Positions 1 through 9,226 of a stretch of 25,129 nucleotides of DNA are shown here, in pieces. Under the pieces are notes generated by a model that did no database searches, had not been told where the DNA came from, and was given only the letters and a program-made list of their open reading frames with translations. The stretch comes from CBCXVS01 sp965178525 (GTDB lineage: Bacteria > Tectomicrobia > Entotheonellia > Entotheonellales > Entotheonellaceae): assembly GCA_965178525.1 (NCBI GenBank), contig CBCXVS010000084.1:1-25129 (forward strand). The letters are read 5' to 3'. The position numbers and the translations under genes are program-made. Every line of letters begins with the position of its first letter. The first letter of the stretch is position 1.

Positions 1-175
1 CCAATGACCTGGCTGGGCTCCCTCCATCGTTTGGGGGAGGATAGCCTACCTCATTAACTATTGGGGAACAACCCTATGAAACCAAACACAAAGATGAGCT
101 TTTTCATTATTTAAATGTTCTACGCCGACGCAAATAGTATGTTATCCTACCAATATTTTTTATTATCCCGCTAAC
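1..175. other. AT-rich non-coding stretch left of the truncated glpD, with an operator-like dyad
   Basis: No gene is supported here. Positions 18-39 form an imperfect 22-bp dyad (CTCCC ... GGGAG, 8 of 11 positions pairing), which could be a regulator site or an RNA hairpin. A 12-codon ORF (ATG at 76, stop before 115) has the look of a leader peptide but cannot be called. From about 80 to 170 the sequence is much richer in A and T than the coding DNA to the right, and the recognisable GlpD reading frame begins abruptly at about 176. The stretch therefore looks foreign to the gene that follows. Confidence 0.4.
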
Positions 176-1803
176 GGAGCGTGTGTGGCGTGGGACGCGA
201 CGTTGCGCGGCCTCTCGGTGGCGTTGGTGGACAAAGCGGATTTCGGCGCCGCAACGTCCGTCAACAGTCTGAAGATGATCCACGGTGGCTTACGCTATTT
301 GCAACATGCCGATTTCCGCCGCATGCGCGCCTCGATTCGCGAGCGGCGCACCTTGATGCAGATTGCGCCGCATCTGGTTGCTCCCCTGCCGGTCCTGCTG
401 CCGACATATGGCCACGGGCTGCAGGGCAAAGCCGTGCTCGCGGCGGCCCTGTTGCTCAACGATGTCATCGGCTGGGATCGGAACCGCTTGTGCGATCCGC
501 AAAAACACATCCCGCGGGGCCGCGTGATATCGAAGCGTGCGTGCTTGCAGCAGCTTCCCGGACTCGACCCGCGCGGGCTGACCGGGGGCGCCATCTTCTA
601 CGACGCGCAAGTCCACCATTCGGAGCGCCTGACGTTGGCTTTTCTCCAGTCTGCGGCGCAGGCCGGTGCACAGCTGGCCAACTACGTAGAAGCCACCGGT
701 TTTCACCTCGACCGCGACTGCGTGACTGGCGTCAGCGCTTGCGATGTGCTCACAGGCAATCGGTTCGATATCCGGCCCGGACCGTGGTCAATGCGTCTGG
801 GCCCTGGGTGCCACACGTGCAGCAGCTGCTCCAGCGGCCGGCGGCGGCGCGGCCGCTGCAGGTTGCCAAAGCCCTGAATGTGATCACACGGCCGCTGTTT
901 GCGCACTATGCCGTTGGGATTCCCAGCCGTACCGGCTACCGGGATACCGATGCGGTGCTACAAAAAGGAAACCGCTTGCTCTTTGTGGCGCCGTGGCGGG
1001 GCCGTTCGATGATTGGCACGGCGCAGGTCGCCTGTACCGACACGCCGGGGGACGTTAGGATTACCGCACAGGACGTGCAAACGTTCCTGGAGGCGTTCAA
1101 TCGATCTTACCCGCCCGCCCGTCTGCAGCGGGATGACGTGACTTTTGTGCATGGCGGGCATCTGCCGATTGCCGGTATGGATCCCCGGACAGGGGATGTG
1201 CAAATGGCCAAACACGCCCGGATTGATGATCACCGACAGGATGGGGTACAGGGGCTGCTGTCGGTCACTGGGGTGAAATATACGACGGCGCGTCAGGTCG
1301 CCCAACGGGTAGTGGATCGCGTGTTCGCGATGCGTGGGCAGACCCCGCCACGGTCTCGATCAGCCACGACACCCCTTTAAGGTGGCGCCATCGACCAGTA
1401 GGAAACGTTTGTGCAGACGGAGACGGCAAAACGCCCATGCGGTATTGGCGCCGATGACCTGCGTGGCTTGCTCGCGAACTATGGGACGGCTTATGCCAAC
1501 GTGCTGCAGTACCTCGATAGCGAGCCGCTCGCGACGCCATGCGGACGGGATGCAGACGACATCCTCCGCGCTGAAGTCCGCCATGCCGTGCGCGAAGAAA
1601 TGGCGCAGTGTTTGAGCGATGTCGTCTTCCGCCGCACCGAACTCGGGACCGCAGGTGATCCGGGGATTACGGCGCTGCGCATCTGCGCCGATGTGATGCG
1701 AGCCGAACTGGGCTGGAGTTCGGCCCGTACCGATGATGAAGTGCAACGGGTCCGGGATCGCTATGCGATGACGTGTGTCGAGATCACGGGCGCCAACGCT
1801 TGA
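176..1803 (+). pseudogene. glpD: Glycerol-3-phosphate dehydrogenase (FAD-dependent, GlpD family), 5'-truncated with a frameshift and two in-frame stops
   Basis: GlpD oxidises sn-glycerol-3-phosphate to dihydroxyacetone phosphate at the membrane and passes electrons to quinone. Frame 2 from 176 reads GACVAWDATLRGLSVALVDK, then IHGGLRYLQ, both typical of the family FAD domain, but the preceding GxGxxG dinucleotide-binding start is missing. At about 774 one base is lost: the family sequence continues in frame 1 as ARTVVNASGPWVPHV and runs to VTGVKYTTARQVA near 1300. Frame 1 is then cut by TAA at 1378-1380 (where a Tyr codon would fit TTPLYGGAI) and TAG at 1399-1401. It continues without shift into the C-terminal GlpD domain (REEMAQCLSDVVFRRTELGT near 1590-1650) and stops at 1801-1803. 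Four independent lesions argue for a real pseudogene. Other terminators in the window use TAA and TAG, so recoding is unlikely. The next gene starts 9 bases downstream. Confidence 0.88.
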
Positions 1804-1812
1804 GGCCGTGCC

Positions 1813-2622
1813 TTGCTAAATTCAAACACGCCTGTTTTCATCGATGGACATGTCCACATCTATGCCTGCCATGCCATTGAGCGGGTGTTTGATGCCGCGT
1901 GGCGGCATTTTCAGAAGGCGGCGAGCCACTATGGGGCTGCAGAGGATTTTCAGGGGGTATTGATCTTGACCGAATCCGCTGGCAACCACGTCTTTTGCGC
2001 TTTGACAGCCGCAACCGGGGAAACGGTTGGGCACTGGCATGTAACCGCGACTGCAGAAGCGAATTCTCTCCGCTTACACCGTCATAACGGGGCGCAGCTG
2101 CTCGTGCTGGCAGGGCGCCAATTGGTGAGTACGGAAAAGCTGAAGTTATCGGCCTATTTTGTGACGGAGACGCTGGCGGATGGCGTCCCCCTCGTGACCT
2201 TGGTGGAACAGGTGCATCGTCTGGGCGGTGTCTCGGTCTTGCCTTGGGGCGTGGGGAAGTGGTTCGGAAAACGGGGGCAGGAAATTGCCAAGCGACTGCG
2301 GCACAGCTCGGTCCCATTGATGGTGTCCGATAACGGCGGACGGCCCTGGTTTTGGCCGGGGCCTCGGTTGTTTCGCTTGGCCCGGCAACAGGGTATTGCG
2401 GTGCTGGCAGGTAGTGATCCCCTGCCCAAAGTGTCCGAACAACAACGAGCCGGTGGGGTGGGTTTCATGTTGCGCGGGGCCTTGCGGCCCGAGTATCCGG
2501 CTCAGGATCTCAAACGCCAACTGTGCGCCCTAGAGGACGCGCTGCCCCGATACGGCAAACCCGAAGGGACTTGGCGCTTTTTCCGCAATCAGTTCTATAT
2601 GCAATATCGGCGCTTCCGTTAA
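1813..2622 (+). CDS. PHP/amidohydrolase-like putative metal-dependent hydrolase
   Basis: A 269-residue soluble protein without signal peptide or membrane segments. The N-terminal IDGHVHIY (residues 10-17) carries the HxH pair that opens the metal site of PHP and amidohydrolase-type TIM barrels. Later parts fit such a barrel: GGVSVLPWGVGKW (about 139-151), SVPLMVSDNGG (about 167-177), and GIAVLAGSDPLP (about 195-206), where the Asp could be a further metal ligand. The start is a TTG at 1813, since frames upstream close quickly. It lies 19 bases before the glycosyltransferase and probably belongs to the same operon. PHP-like proteins occur in polysaccharide loci, some as phosphatases, but the substrate here cannot be read from sequence. 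Family-level call only. Confidence 0.65.
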   Translation: MLNSNTPVFIDGHVHIYACHAIERVFDAAWRHFQKAASHYGAAEDFQGVLILTESAGNHVFCALTAATGETVGHWHVTATAEANSLRLHRHNGAQLLVLAGRQLVSTEKLKLSAYFVTETLADGVPLVTLVEQVHRLGGVSVLPWGVGKWFGKRGQEIAKRLRHSSVPLMVSDNGGRPWFWPGPRLFRLARQQGIAVLAGSDPLPKVSEQQRAGGVGFMLRGALRPEYPAQDLKRQLCALEDALPRYGKPEGTWRFFRNQFYMQYRRFR

Positions 2623-2641
2623 CGGCGCCACGACCATCGCC

Positions 2642-3811
2642 ATGCATATTCTACAATTAGCACCACATCCGTTTTTCCAGGAGCGCGGCACCCCGATCGA
2701 TGTCTTGCAGGTACTGCGCGTCCTGGTGGAGCGCCCCGATACCACCGTGGACTTGCTGGTCTACAACGAAGGCGAGGACGTCGATTTACCCCATCTGACC
2801 ACATACCGCACGCCTGATTTTCCCTTGACTCGCGGCATCCGCCCGGGCTTTTCGGTCAAGAAGATCATTTGTAATGGGTTCATGTTTATTCAAGCCTGGC
2901 AGCTGCTACGCTGTCACCGCTATGATCTCATTCATGCCGGGGAGGAAGCCGTCTTTTTCGCACGGTTCTTTCGGTGGCTTTTCGGCATCCCCTACGTCTA
3001 TGATCTGGACTCCTCCATTGCCCAGCAAATAGTGGAAAAACAAACTTGGTTACGCCCTGTGGCGCCGCTCTTTGACGCGCTGGAGGCCTGGGCCATCCGC
3101 GGCAGTCTGGTGAACCTTCCCGTGTGCCATGCACTGGCGGAGTTGTGTGACCAAAAAGGCTCGCGCAAGACCGTGACGATTCACGATATTTCGCAGTTGC
3201 AAAACCCGGGTTCCTCGCAGCAGGGATGGTTGAAAAAGGAGTTGGGCATCCAGAATAAGGTGTTATTATATATCGGCAATTTAGAAACATATCAGGGCAT
3301 TGATCTGCTTCTGGAAGCCTTTCAGGTGGCGTGTCACAAGACGGACAAGGTCGACTTGGTGGTGATCGGCGGGGTGTCGGCGGATATTGTCTTTTATGCA
3401 GAGAAGGCAAAGCGATTGGGGATCGCGGCCAAAACCCATTTTCTCGGCCCGAGGCCGTTTGGTCAACTGGAAGCCTATTTGGCCGAGGCGGACATCTTAG
3501 CGTGCCCACGGATACGGGGGATCAATACGCCGATGAAAATCTTTCCCTATCTGCATGCCGGCAGGCCGGTTTTGGCGACGGATTTGGTGACGCATAATCA
3601 ACGCCTCAGTCAGAACGAGGCCTATCTGGCTCCGGCAACGCCCGAGGGATTTGGCCAGGGCATTGTCGAGCTCGCTGAGGATGAGGCGTTGGTACGGCGG
3701 CTCAGTCAAAATGGCATGGCTTTTGTAGAAAGAGAGCACACGTATGAGGCGCATCACCGACGGCTGAATCAGGTCTACGACTGGATCGAGTCGCAACTCC
3801 TACAAACTTGA
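2642..3811 (+). CDS. Glycosyltransferase family 4 (GT-B fold)
   Basis: 389 residues, the usual GT4 length. The N-terminal acceptor domain opens with MHILQLAPHPFFQERGTPI, the familiar glycine-containing first strand and loop. The donor domain follows at about 200 with LLYIGNLETYQGIDLLLEAF, the standard GT4 strand-loop-helix, and ends with NTPMKIFPYLHAGRPVLATD (about 296-315), which occupies the nucleotide-sugar-binding helix. The classical E-x7-E motif is replaced by a P-x-K-x-F-x-Y-L-x-A-G variant seen in many GT4 enzymes. It transfers a sugar from an NDP-sugar at the inner face of the membrane. The donor sugar cannot be deduced. Neighbouring epimerase and amidotransferase genes suggest synthesis of a modified surface glycan. 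The start ATG lies 19 bases after the previous stop. Confidence 0.9.
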   Translation: MHILQLAPHPFFQERGTPIDVLQVLRVLVERPDTTVDLLVYNEGEDVDLPHLTTYRTPDFPLTRGIRPGFSVKKIICNGFMFIQAWQLLRCHRYDLIHAGEEAVFFARFFRWLFGIPYVYDLDSSIAQQIVEKQTWLRPVAPLFDALEAWAIRGSLVNLPVCHALAELCDQKGSRKTVTIHDISQLQNPGSSQQGWLKKELGIQNKVLLYIGNLETYQGIDLLLEAFQVACHKTDKVDLVVIGGVSADIVFYAEKAKRLGIAAKTHFLGPRPFGQLEAYLAEADILACPRIRGINTPMKIFPYLHAGRPVLATDLVTHNQRLSQNEAYLAPATPEGFGQGIVELAEDEALVRRLSQNGMAFVEREHTYEAHHRRLNQVYDWIESQLLQT

Positions 3812-3874
3812 CGCGTACGGCATGCCGCTCTGGGGTGGCTCGGTGAAATGCTTCGCATGGGGAAGTCCGGTCAG

Positions 3875-4870
3875 ATGAAGATATTGGTCACCGGTGGGAC
3901 AGGTTTTACGGGCAGCGCTTTGGTGCGCCGTCTGTTGCAGATGGGACATGAGGTTCGCATCCTGGACAATCAGGAAGGGATCGTATTCCGGGAGTTGCAA
4001 GCGGCAGGCGCCGAGATCATGCTCGGAAGTGTCACAGACAAGTCGGTGGTCGACGAGGTCACGCTGGGTTGTGCGTTTGTTTTCCATGTAGCCGCGGCGT
4101 TTCGCCAGCTCAATGTCCCGACTCAGCACTATGATGATGTCAATGTGATAGGAACGCGTCATGTGCTGGAGGCGGCCAGAGACCATGGGGTTGGCAAGGT
4201 GGTCTATTGCAGTACACAAGGGGTGCATGGGCACATTGCCAATCCGCCGGGGAATGAAGACTCCCCCATTGCCCCGGCCGATTACTATCAGCGCACTAAG
4301 TATGAAGGCGAGTTGGTCGTGCAAGGGTTGATGGCGCAGGGGATGCGGGCCACCATTTTGCGGCCCACCGCCATTTACGGCCCCGGTGATCCGGAACGAT
4401 TTCATATGATCTACCAGCGCTTGTCAAAGGGCGCCTTTCCGATGTTTGGCCGTGGTGATACCTATTATCACCCGTTGTACATCGACAACCTGGTGGATGC
4501 CTTTATATGCAGTATGGATAAAGGGGATGGTGAGACCTATCTAATCGGCGATAACGCTTATTTGCCCATACGCGTCTTGGTTGAAAAGGTGGCCCAGGCC
4601 ATGGGGCAAGAACCTAAGATTCGCTATTTCCCGGTGCTGCCGCTGGTGCTGGCCGGCCACGTGTGTGAAAAAGTCTGTAAGCCCTTTGGCATCACCCCGC
4701 CGATCTTTCCACGACGGGTGGATTGGTATCGTCAGGTTCGCGCCTTCACCATCGACAAGGCGAAGTCCGAATTGGGTTACATCCCCCAAGTGGGCATTGA
4801 TGAAGGCCTCAGGCGAACCGGGGCGTGGTATGTAGAAGCGGGATATCTGCCTTCCGGGCAGAGCGCCTGA
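3875..4870 (+). CDS. NAD-dependent sugar epimerase/dehydratase (extended SDR family)
   Basis: 331 residues from ATG 3875. An in-frame ATG at 3848 would add nine residues, but MKILVTGGTGFTG is the natural SDR start and GGGGAAG lies upstream at about 3860. The Rossmann motif GGTGFTG is at residues 7-13. Ser113 and the Y138-x-x-x-K142 pair form the catalytic triad. RPTAIYGPGD (about 162-171) and the HPLYIDNLVDAF segment complete the extended-SDR signature. The enzyme probably oxidises or epimerises an NDP-sugar (UDP-glucose 4-epimerase or dehydratase type) for the adjacent glycosyltransferase. Exact chemistry is not visible. It sits between the GT4 gene and an asparagine-synthase-type amidotransferase on the same strand. 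Confidence 0.88.
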   Translation: MKILVTGGTGFTGSALVRRLLQMGHEVRILDNQEGIVFRELQAAGAEIMLGSVTDKSVVDEVTLGCAFVFHVAAAFRQLNVPTQHYDDVNVIGTRHVLEAARDHGVGKVVYCSTQGVHGHIANPPGNEDSPIAPADYYQRTKYEGELVVQGLMAQGMRATILRPTAIYGPGDPERFHMIYQRLSKGAFPMFGRGDTYYHPLYIDNLVDAFICSMDKGDGETYLIGDNAYLPIRVLVEKVAQAMGQEPKIRYFPVLPLVLAGHVCEKVCKPFGITPPIFPRRVDWYRQVRAFTIDKAKSELGYIPQVGIDEGLRRTGAWYVEAGYLPSGQSA

Positions 4871-4936
4871 GCGGACAAAGCGATCTGGCATGACAGCGGA
4901 CCAAAACGGGCAGATGGATAGAAAGGGCCGGTGACC

Positions 4937-6801
4937 ATGTGCGGCATTGCAGAATTTTCTTGGCAAGATGAGGCCCTGGTGGGCAAGATGACGCAGACCT
5001 TGGCCCACCGTGGTCCTGACCAATACGGGGTCTATACCGATACCGGCGTTTCTCTTGGGCATCGGCGTCTCAGTATTATCGATCTGAGTGAGCACGGCCG
5101 GCAACCCATGTCGAATGAAGATGGAACCGTCTGGGTCACCTACAATGGGGAAATCTATAATTTTCCCGAACTGCGCCGGACCTTGGAGGCCAAAGGCCAC
5201 GTCTTTCGCAGCCGCACGGATACCGAGGTCATCGTACACGCCTATGAAGAATACGGGCCAGACTGTGTGAAGCGTTTCAATGGTATGTTTGCGTTTGCGA
5301 TTTGGGATCACCATCGGCGCGAACTGGTCCTGGCGCGCGACCGTATCGGCATCAAACCCCTGTACTATCACTGGATGCATGGCAAGCTCGTTTTTGCCTC
5401 AGAGATCAAGGCCATTTTGCAGGCGCCCGAGGTCGAGCGGGACATCAACACGCAAGCGCTGTACCACTATATGGGGTACGAGTTCGTGCCGGCACCGGAC
5501 ACCATGTTCCGGCATGTGCACAAGCTGCCGCCCGGACACTATTTGCGGCTGCAAGACGGACAGATGACGATCCAACGCTACTGGGACTTGACATTTCAGG
5601 AGGCGGGGCAAACGCCGAGCCAGTATGCGGAGCAGATGCGGGAACACTTGACTGAATCCGTGCGCAAGCGGCTGATCAGTGATGTGCCGTTGGGGGTCTT
5701 TCTCTCGGGCGGCTTGGATTCCAGCACGCTGGTGGCGCTCATGAGCCATTGTGGCGTGGAGCCGATCAAGACGTTTGCGCTCGGCTATGACGATCCGTCG
5801 TTTAGTGAGTTGGATTACGCCCGGATCGTGCCAAGCAATTCAACACGGAGCACCGTGAACTGATCATTGACCCGGTCACCCCCGAGCAAATTGAAGAGGC
5901 CGTTTGGCATCTGGATGAGCCCATGACTGATCTGTCAGCCATCCCGTTTTATCTGATCTGCCAGCGCGCCCGGGAACGTGTGACGGTTTGTCTAAGTGGT
6001 GAAGGCGGTGATGAGGGCCTAGTGGGCTACGATCGGTTTAAAGCGAGTAAAGCGCACGCTTATTACGCGTTGTTGCCGGACTGGATACGTCGCAGCATGG
6101 TCGGGCCCCTGGTCAAAGCCCTGCCGGATCAGCCGCAGAAAAAGGGGGCGATCAATATGCTCAAGCGGTTTATTGAGGGGGGCTTACTGCCGGAGGAAGG
6201 CGGCCATATGCGGTGGCAGTATTTCGGTACGCCGGAACATGAAACCGACCTGTTCGCTCCGTCGCTGCAGGCCCAGATCGCAAGGGATCCGTTTGCCCCC
6301 ATGCGGCGCCATCTGGCGCGGCGCCAATCGGCGGCCCGTTTGGACCGGGAGATCTACGTCGACCTCACCTTTACCATGCCAGATAGCTTGATCATGAAAG
6401 TGGACAAGATGAGTATGGCGCACGCCCTCGAGGTGCGGGTGCCGTTTCTGGATCACGAATTTGTAGAATTTTGTGCCGGCATTCCGGGCGACCTGAAACT
6501 CCAGGGGTTTACCACCAAAGCGATCTTCCGCACAGCCATGCAGGGCATCTTGCCCGATACCATCCGGAGACGCGGCAAACAGGGCTATAGCATCCCGATT
6601 AAGAATTGGCTCCGGCAGGAACTCAACACCTATATGACGGATGTGTTGACCGCTTCACCGCTGATGAAAGACGCGTTCAATTTTGACTATATTCAAGGCT
6701 TGATGCAGGCACATCAAGCCCATCAGGCGAATCACAACCACATCCTCTGGGCTTTGATTAACTTGGCCGTCTGGCACCGGATGTTTGTCGAAGCCGCGTG
6801 A
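4937..6801 (+). CDS. asnB: Asparagine synthase (glutamine-hydrolysing) / amidotransferase, interrupted by one frameshift
   Basis: The family makes an amide by moving ammonia from glutamine, through an internal tunnel, onto an adenylated carboxylate. The start at 4937 places the Ntn nucleophile Cys directly after Met (MCGIAEF), as required. The glutaminase domain shows HRGPDQYG, RLSIIDLSEHG and YNGEIYNF. The synthetase domain has the PP-loop FLSGGLDSS near 5700. At about 5830 one base is lost (GTGCCAAG where GTGGCCAAG would keep the frame). Frame 2 then closes at 5863, while frame 1 continues the family sequence AKQFNTEHRELI and LSGEGGDEG through to 6801. Repaired length is about 621 residues, normal for the exopolysaccharide-linked subgroup. 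In this cassette a sugar carboxylate is a plausible acceptor, an inference from context. The deletion may be real or a sequencing error. Confidence 0.88.
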
Positions 6802-6805
6802 TCGA

Positions 6806-8530
6806 ATGGATGGTGAGTTCTTTCGCAGTGAGAAAAAGCAGCGCCGGCCAATCCGCTCACGGGCCTCTGCAGCGCCTTTTTTCTATATGCTCTGGCTGGC
6901 TTTGTACTGGTCTTGCCTGGGTGTAAACGGGTCTATCCCCAGGATCTCCGCATTGCAGAGCTGACGAGTCTCTCGACCAAGCCCTATCTCGTCAGCGGCG
7001 GCGATGTCTTGGTCCAGGTCAACGTGGATCGGGCAGTCAGGCCGAGCCAGGTGACCATAGCGCTCAATGGCGAGATGATCACGGACGCTTTTCGCCGTAT
7101 TTCCGGACAAAGCCATGTTTTATGGGGGCTTGTGGAGAACTTACGGATTGGCGAAAATACGCTTACGGTCTCCCATAGCAAGAGCGCTGCGCAGGCGGAA
7201 CTGACGCTGACCAACTGGCCTATCAGCGGGCCGATCATCTCGGGTCCACACGAAACACCGTTCTTTTGTCAAACGGATCAGTTCATCATTTGCCCCAATA
7301 CCGGGTGCACCATATCGGCGACAACTATCCCGGTTTGCTCGATGGCATTATTCCCCAGTGCAGTTTCCCGGACGTAGGATTCGGGACGATTCACACCGTC
7401 GCCGACGCGCGGCGGCGGCTGCACTACTTCAACAACGCCAGCGTATCGTGGAGTCGGGAGGAGTTGCGAGCGGTTTCGGGCTTTGGCGTGTTCAATCACA
7501 TTCCGACGTTAAGTGATGGCGCGGCCCGGATCGACCCAGTACCGGATCGTCCCGATCGGCCTTCGGCCGAGTTCGATTCTGCGGTTCCGCAGTCGGTTCG
7601 CTATGACCCCAGGAATCATCCTGCGGGCGCCCGTGCCACCGTATACGATCACACGGTCAATGTCTATGGGCGCGTCCCTGGCAGCCGCTTTGCCCGGCGG
7701 CCACTCGATAATGTCGGCATACAGTACGGACTTGACGCCTTCAATGCGGGTGTGATCTCGACCACGCAGTTTCTCGACCTGAATGAGAAGATCGGCGGCT
7801 TCGATCTCGACGCCCACTTTCTTGACACGCGCATGGCGGCCGACCTCGACGCCACACGCCGTGCCTACGCCAGTGGCCAATTGCTGAACGGAGGCGGCGG
7901 GCTTGGGTCGTTGCCCATTCTCGACGTCGACGTGCTCTACACCGACCTCGATGAGGGTGGCGACATCCACATGAAGTTCCAGCACTTTTCGACACGCGAA
8001 CGGCTCATGCAAGCCAATGGGCATGCGGACAATCACATCATGTGGAGTGGGGGGGAAAATGCGGCCGAACGTAGCGCCGGAGTCTCGCGGGCCGCCTTCA
8101 TGCTGCGGCAAGCGCTCGCCCAGATGGATCAATGGCTCACGAACCTTCGGGCTGATACGTCAACTGACGCCCTCCTCATTAAGGTGATACGGAACAAGCC
8201 GCCTGACCTCGTCGACGGATGCTGGACCCGGGACGACGCACCGAGATTTGTTGCGGAACCGCAAACCTTTGGCGGCGCGGGAACGTCGCGATGCAATGAT
8301 ATCTATCCGGCATTTTCCTCACCACGCATGATGGCGGGCGCTCCTCTGGCGAACCACGTGGTGAAGTGTCAGTTGCAGCCCATCGATTTCGCGGACTACA
8401 CGGTCCGGTTTTCCAGTAAAGAACGCCGTCGGCTCCGCCGCATCTTCCCAAACGGCGTGTGTGCCTAGGCGCAGCCAGGCGTTGCACAGCCGCCGCCCCA
8501 GGGCACCTGGTTATCCTTTGGTCCATCGCC
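6806..8530 (+). pseudogene. DUF6351 family hydrolase-like protein, internally deleted and prematurely stopped
   Basis: The N-terminal part (frame 1, about 6913-7300) reads STKPYLVSGGDVLVQV, VTIALNGEMITDAFR and GPHETPFFCQTDQF, matching the N-terminal domain I know from DUF6351 proteins. Just upstream, VLVLPGC looks like a lipobox, but no normal start precedes it in that frame. An ATG at 6806 in frame 2 could be the original start before a small frameshift. At about 7285-7305 the protein jumps, in frame 3, to DNYPGLLDGIIPQCSFPDVG. The roughly 200 residues expected between these blocks, including the glycine-rich hydrolase core and its GGSGG-like motif, are missing. The C-terminal half (VYDHTVNVYGR, GGGGLGSLPILD) is well preserved to TAG 8466-8468, after which frame 3 still encodes the family tail (QPGVAQPPPQGTWLSFG). 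The family name is from memory. Confidence 0.72.
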
Positions 8531-8625
8531 GGTTAATCGCGTCGATTGATTCCCTTCCCTCAGTCTCATGTTGCATGAGATATCAGACGCTTTCTGCTCC
8601 ACTGCTTTCAACATACGTGTCAAGC

Positions 8626-8631
8626 TATAAA
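8626..8631 (+). promoter_or_regulatory. Possible -10 box before the acyltransferase
   Basis: TATAAA lies in the 186-bp non-coding stretch between the DUF6351 remnant and the acyltransferase. No convincing -35 box is present at 16-18 bp. The implied leader is only about 15 bases and just includes the ribosome binding site. The base composition turns AT-rich here, so the box could be chance. Confidence 0.25.
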
Positions 8632-8640
8632 AACGTCATA

Positions 8641-8647
8641 GGGAGGT
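8641..8647 (+). promoter_or_regulatory. Strong Shine-Dalgarno site fixing a TTG start
   Basis: GGGAGGT is placed 7 bases before TTG 8655 and supports this rare start codon over internal ATGs, the first of which lies well inside the conserved N-terminal region. Confidence 0.6.
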
Positions 8648-8654
8648 AGGACGA

Positions 8655-9224
8655 TTGGCTAAATCATTAGTCCGTATACTACAACGCTATTTTGTACCAA
8701 GACCTCTAGTCTCGATCATGTTTTATTTGCGTCATGGATGTTTTATCAGTTTGCAAGCCAAAGTGCAGTTTACCAACAAGATCGCCTTGGGCAAGGGAAT
8801 AGTGGTGAAATCGTTCGCCGTCATTCAGACGAGCCAGGGTCACATCTCAATTGGGAAAAATTGCGCCATCAGCAGTTTTAACATCATAGCCAATGGCAAC
8901 AGCGATCTTGTGATTGAAGATAATGTGCGCATTGGGCCATCGGTGGTGATTAATGGTTCTCAAAGTATTTTCCAAGATCGGAATACACCGATTATCGAAC
9001 AAGGCTATACCCATAAGGGCATTAGAATTGGGAGCGATGTCCTCATCGGTGCGGGAGCCATCATCCTGGATGGATGTCACGTTGGCAAAGGGTGTGTTAT
9101 CGGTGCAGGTAGCGTCGTGAATAAAGATATACCACCCTATTCCATTGTGGTTGGTATGCCAGCTAAAGTGATTGGCGAGAGGAAAGAATATGAGGATCAA
9201 CAGGAGAAGAGCATCGCATTGTAG
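8655..9224 (+). CDS. Acyltransferase with left-handed beta-helix (hexapeptide repeat)
   Basis: 189 residues. Repeated [LIV]-G-x-x-x-x hexapeptides run from about residue 45 to 160: IALGKGIVV, ISIGKNCAI, LVIEDNVRIGPSVVI, IRIGSDVLIGAGAIILDG and CVIGAGSVVNKDIPPYSIVV. The closing GMPAKVIGER is the usual C-terminal cap of the WcaF/NodL/Maa-type O-acetyltransferases, which move an acetyl group from acetyl-CoA to a sugar or other hydroxyl. The hydrophobic N-terminus (about 20-35) is typical of the envelope-polysaccharide members. The gene ends 2 bases before the flippase-like gene, so the two are probably co-transcribed. Both are clearly richer in A and T than the rest of the window, suggesting acquisition from another genome. 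Acceptor unknown. Confidence 0.88.
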   Translation: MAKSLVRILQRYFVPRPLVSIMFYLRHGCFISLQAKVQFTNKIALGKGIVVKSFAVIQTSQGHISIGKNCAISSFNIIANGNSDLVIEDNVRIGPSVVINGSQSIFQDRNTPIIEQGYTHKGIRIGSDVLIGAGAIILDGCHVGKGCVIGAGSVVNKDIPPYSIVVGMPAKVIGERKEYEDQQEKSIAL

Positions 9225-9226
9225 TC

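Noticed and set aside
1360..1803. Amber/ochre recoding as an explanation for the interrupted genes
   Set aside because: TAA, TAG and TGA all occur as lesions, frameshifts accompany them, and TAG and TGA also terminate intact genes here (khpA, PBP1A). A changed genetic code does not fit.
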